From CBFGWV01 sp965652545 (GTDB taxonomy: Bacteria; Pseudomonadota; Gammaproteobacteria; Competibacterales; Competibacteraceae), in the NCBI GenBank assembly GCA_965652545.1, contig CBFGWV010000239.1:1-7597 (forward strand): 7,597 nt of DNA, written 5' to 3'. This document shows positions 5,458-7,597 of the stretch, one piece after another. Numbering within the stretch: the first letter of the stretch is position 1; the number at the start of each line of letters is the position of its first letter. The notes under the pieces were generated by a model. That model saw only the letters and a list, made by a program, of their open reading frames with translations, searched no databases and was not told the origin of the DNA. Position numbers and translations under genes: made by a program.

Positions 5458-6237
5458 ATGCCGAGGTTCTGCGCCAATCTCACCCTGCTTTACAACGAGT
5501 TCGATTTTCTCGACCGGTTCGCGGCGGCCAGCCAGGACGGTTTCAAGGGGGTGGAATATCTGTTTCCGTATGCCTGGCCGCGCGAGCAGTTGGCCGAGCG
5601 TCTGGCGACCCATGGGTTGACACAGGTGTTGCACAACCTGCCGGCGGGGGATTGGGCGGCTGGCGAGCGGGGGCTTGCGGTGCTGCCGGACCGGGTGGGG
5701 GAGTTCCAGGACGGGGTGGGGCTGGCCATCGACTATGCGACGGCGCTGGGCTGCAAACAGGTGAATTGCCTGGCGGGTATTGCGCCCCCTGGTGTGGCGG
5801 CGGACGTGCTGCGCCAGACGTTCGTGGAGAATCTTCGCTTCGCGGCGCGGGCGCTGAAGGCCGCAGGTATCCGCTTGCTCGCCGAGCCCATCAACACGCA
5901 CGACATGCCGGGGTTTTACCTCAACCATACGGCGCAGGCGCTGGCGTTGTTCGAGGCCGCGGGCGGGGACAACCTGGGGTTGCAGTACGACGTCTATCAC
6001 ATGCAGGTCATGGAGGGCGATCTCGCGCGCACGATCGAGACCCATCGGGATCGCATCGGGCATATTCAGATTGCCGACAACCCGGGGCGGCATGAGCCGG
6101 GGACCGGTGAGATCAATTATCCGTTTCTGTTCGCGCATCTGGATCGGCTGGGGTACGACGGCTGGATCGGGTGCGAGTACAAGCCGCTGGCGTCGACCCG
6201 TGAGGGGCTGTCGTGGCTGAGGGGGTGGCTGGCGTGA
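5458..6237 (+). CDS. hyi: Hydroxypyruvate isomerase
   Basis: The 259-residue cytosolic TIM-barrel enzyme interconverts hydroxypyruvate and tartronate semialdehyde in glyoxylate metabolism. The length matches E. coli Hyi (258 residues). Recognisable blocks are RFCANLTLLYNE (3-14), FPYAW (36-40), LLAEPINTHDMPGFYL (140-155), LQYDVYHMQ (175-183), HIQIADNPGRHEPGTGEINY (202-221) and CEYKP (239-243). Glu143 and Glu240 stand where the two catalytic glutamates of the family are expected, and Asp178, His181, Gln204 and Glu213 fit the metal and substrate site. The AGGAG site fixes the start. Glycine codon use is unusual: 17 of 27 are GGG, against 1 of 13 in the gene before it. A glycerate kinase follows 130 bp downstream in the same direction, but no tartronate semialdehyde reductase gene lies between them. 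Confidence 0.95.
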   Translation: MPRFCANLTLLYNEFDFLDRFAAASQDGFKGVEYLFPYAWPREQLAERLATHGLTQVLHNLPAGDWAAGERGLAVLPDRVGEFQDGVGLAIDYATALGCKQVNCLAGIAPPGVAADVLRQTFVENLRFAARALKAAGIRLLAEPINTHDMPGFYLNHTAQALALFEAAGGDNLGLQYDVYHMQVMEGDLARTIETHRDRIGHIQIADNPGRHEPGTGEINYPFLFAHLDRLGYDGWIGCEYKPLASTREGLSWLRGWLA

Positions 6238-6367
6238 GGGAAGGGCCGGCGTCGTGGAATCGGCGGTTGACGGCGTATCCACGGGCGCGGCCATGACCGT
6301 GATCGACTAAGGTTTGTCCCCGAAACCCGTGAATGCCGTTCAACCTTCGAATCGGATACTCAATACC

Positions 6368-7597
6368 GTGACCACAGCTTCGTCCGAGCAAGCCCGTCTT
6401 CTGCGTCAACTCTTCGATGCCGCCGTGGCGGCGGCCCAGCCGGCGCTGGCCTTGCCCGCAAGCCTGCCTGCGCCGCCGCGCGGGCGGACGCTGGTGATCG
6501 GGGCCGGCAAGGCATCGGCCGAGATGGCGCGGGTGCTGGAGCAGCATTGGCCGGGCCCGCTGCAAGGCTTGGTGGTCACCCGTTATGGCTATGCCGTGCC
6601 GTGCGAGCGTATCGAGATCGTCGAGGCGTCCCACCCGGTGCCGGATGCCGCAGGCGAGGCGGCAGCGCGGCGGATGCTGGCGATGGTGGAGGGGCTGACG
6701 GCGGATGATCTGGTGATCTGCCTGATCTCCGGCGGCGGGTCGGCGTTGCTCAGCCTGCCGGCGGCCGGCTTGACGCTGGCCGACAAGCAGGCCGTCAACC
6801 GGGCCTTGCTCAAGAGCGGCGCGACCATCCGCGAGATGAACTGCGTACGCCGTCATCTCTCGGCGATCAAAGGCGGGCGGTTGGCGGCGGCTTGTGCGCC
6901 GGCGCGGGTGGTCAGCCTGCTGATTTCCGATGTGCCGGGCGACGACCCGACGGATATCGCCTCCGGTCCCACGGTGGCCGACCCGACGACCTTCGCCGAC
7001 GCGTTGGAGATCGTCGCCAAGTACGGGATCGAGCTGCCGGATGCGGTCGCGGCGCATTTGCGGGCTGCGCAGGATGAGACGCCCAAACCGGGCGATCCGC
7101 GTCTGGCCGGCATCGAAACATGCATTTTCGCCAAGCCGCAGGCCTCGCTGGAGGCCGCGGCCGCCGTGGCACGGGCGGCCGGTTACACGCCGATGATTCT
7201 GGGCGATAGCCTGGAGGGCGAGGCGAGGGATGTGGCACTGGTGCACGCGGGTATCGTCAAGCAGGTGCTGAACCACGGCCAGCCGCTGCCGGCGCCGTGT
7301 GTGTTGCTGTCCGGTGGCGAGACCACGGTGACGGTGCGGGGCAATGGGCGCGGCGGGCGCAATGCCGAGTTCGCCCTTGCGTTGGCCCTGGCCTTGAACG
7401 ACCAGGCGGGGGTGTATGCCATGGCCTGCGACACTGACGGCGTCGACGGTACGGAGGACAATGCCGGCGCCCTGGTCACGCCCGACACCTTGGCGCGTGC
7501 CCGCGCCGCCGGTGCCGACCCGCGTGCGGCGCTGGCGGACAACGACGGCTATGGGCTGTTCGAGGCCATCGGCGATCTCGTCGTCACCGGTCCGACG
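6368..7597 (+). CDS. ttuD: Glycerate 2-kinase, MOFRL/TtuD family, 3' end cut by window
   Basis: The frame runs open from GTG 6368 to the right edge, giving 410 residues, nearly the usual 420-430. The enzyme phosphorylates D-glycerate to 2-phosphoglycerate with ATP. Family motifs in order are VIGAGKASAEMA (43-54), LISGGGSALL (119-128), NCVRRHLSAIKGGRLA (158-173), SDVPGDDPTDIASGPT (187-202), LSGGETTVTV (314-323), GRGGRNAEF (327-335) and DTDGVDGTEDNAGA (355-368). The last visible residues, VVTGPT, are normally followed closely by the T-N-x-N-D end of the family. The start is uncertain: GTG at 6368 fits family length but has no clear Shine-Dalgarno. An in-frame GTG lies at 6329 and an in-frame stop at 6308. 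It was found by reading the frame directly because it has no stop in the window. It pairs with hyi in glyoxylate-to-glycolysis metabolism. Confidence 0.93.
   Translation, partial: MTTASSEQARLLRQLFDAAVAAAQPALALPASLPAPPRGRTLVIGAGKASAEMARVLEQHWPGPLQGLVVTRYGYAVPCERIEIVEASHPVPDAAGEAAARRMLAMVEGLTADDLVICLISGGGSALLSLPAAGLTLADKQAVNRALLKSGATIREMNCVRRHLSAIKGGRLAAACAPARVVSLLISDVPGDDPTDIASGPTVADPTTFADALEIVAKYGIELPDAVAAHLRAAQDETPKPGDPRLAGIETCIFAKPQASLEAAAAVARAAGYTPMILGDSLEGEARDVALVHAGIVKQVLNHGQPLPAPCVLLSGGETTVTVRGNGRGGRNAEFALALALALNDQAGVYAMACDTDGVDGTEDNAGALVTPDTLARARAAGADPRAALADNDGYGLFEAIGDLVVTGPT

Noticed and set aside
6113..7276. Minus-strand open frame of 387 codons opposite the glycerate kinase
   Set aside because: The kinase motifs on the plus strand are clear and continuous; the opposite product is His/Arg/Gln-rich and unlike a protein family.

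Overview
The window is about two thirds GC and gene dense. It looks like a chromosomal stretch of a high-GC proteobacterium, most likely a gammaproteobacterium. I infer this from the hydroxypyruvate isomerase and MOFRL glycerate kinase pair and from the small DUF697-type membrane protein; the species cannot be named from sequence alone.

Region 1 (1-4554, minus strand) is an unbroken operon of six genes whose ends overlap or nearly touch. In transcription order they are: a malonyl-CoA:ACP acyltransferase (3703-4554), an Sfp-type 4'-phosphopantetheinyl transferase (2927-3700), a second acyltransferase-like protein that lacks the usual substrate-carboxylate Arg and resembles proofreading acyl hydrolases (1953-2930), a PfaD/PksE/PedB-type trans-acting enoyl reductase (562-1956), a stand-alone acyl carrier protein with the LGANSVDR motif (317-565), and the N-terminus of a ketosynthase that runs off the left edge (1-324). 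This set and order match the accessory part of trans-AT polyketide synthase clusters (pksC-pksD-pksE-acpK-pksF in bacillaene; pedD, pedC, pedB and relatives in pederin). The ACP plus discrete ketosynthase points to a beta-branching (HMG-CoA synthase) cassette. The rest of that cassette and the modular synthases should lie to the left, outside the window.

The parts fit together as follows. The PPTase activates carrier proteins. The first acyltransferase loads malonyl units onto AT-less modules and onto the stand-alone ACP. The ketosynthase would decarboxylate malonyl-ACP to acetyl-ACP, the donor for beta-branch formation. The enoyl reductase acts in trans on chain intermediates. The second acyltransferase-like protein would clear stalled acyl chains.

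Region 2 (4555-5331) is a divergent intergenic region of 190 bp with a small dyad, then a plus-strand gene for a hydrophobic DUF697-type protein that ends at a clear intrinsic terminator. This marks the probable right edge of the polyketide cluster.

Region 3 (5332-7597, plus strand) holds hydroxypyruvate isomerase (hyi) and a glycerate 2-kinase of the MOFRL/TtuD family that is cut by the right edge. Both belong to glyoxylate/hydroxypyruvate-to-glycerate metabolism. They look like flanking core metabolism rather than part of the polyketide pathway. No tRNA, rRNA, insertion sequence or CRISPR array was seen.
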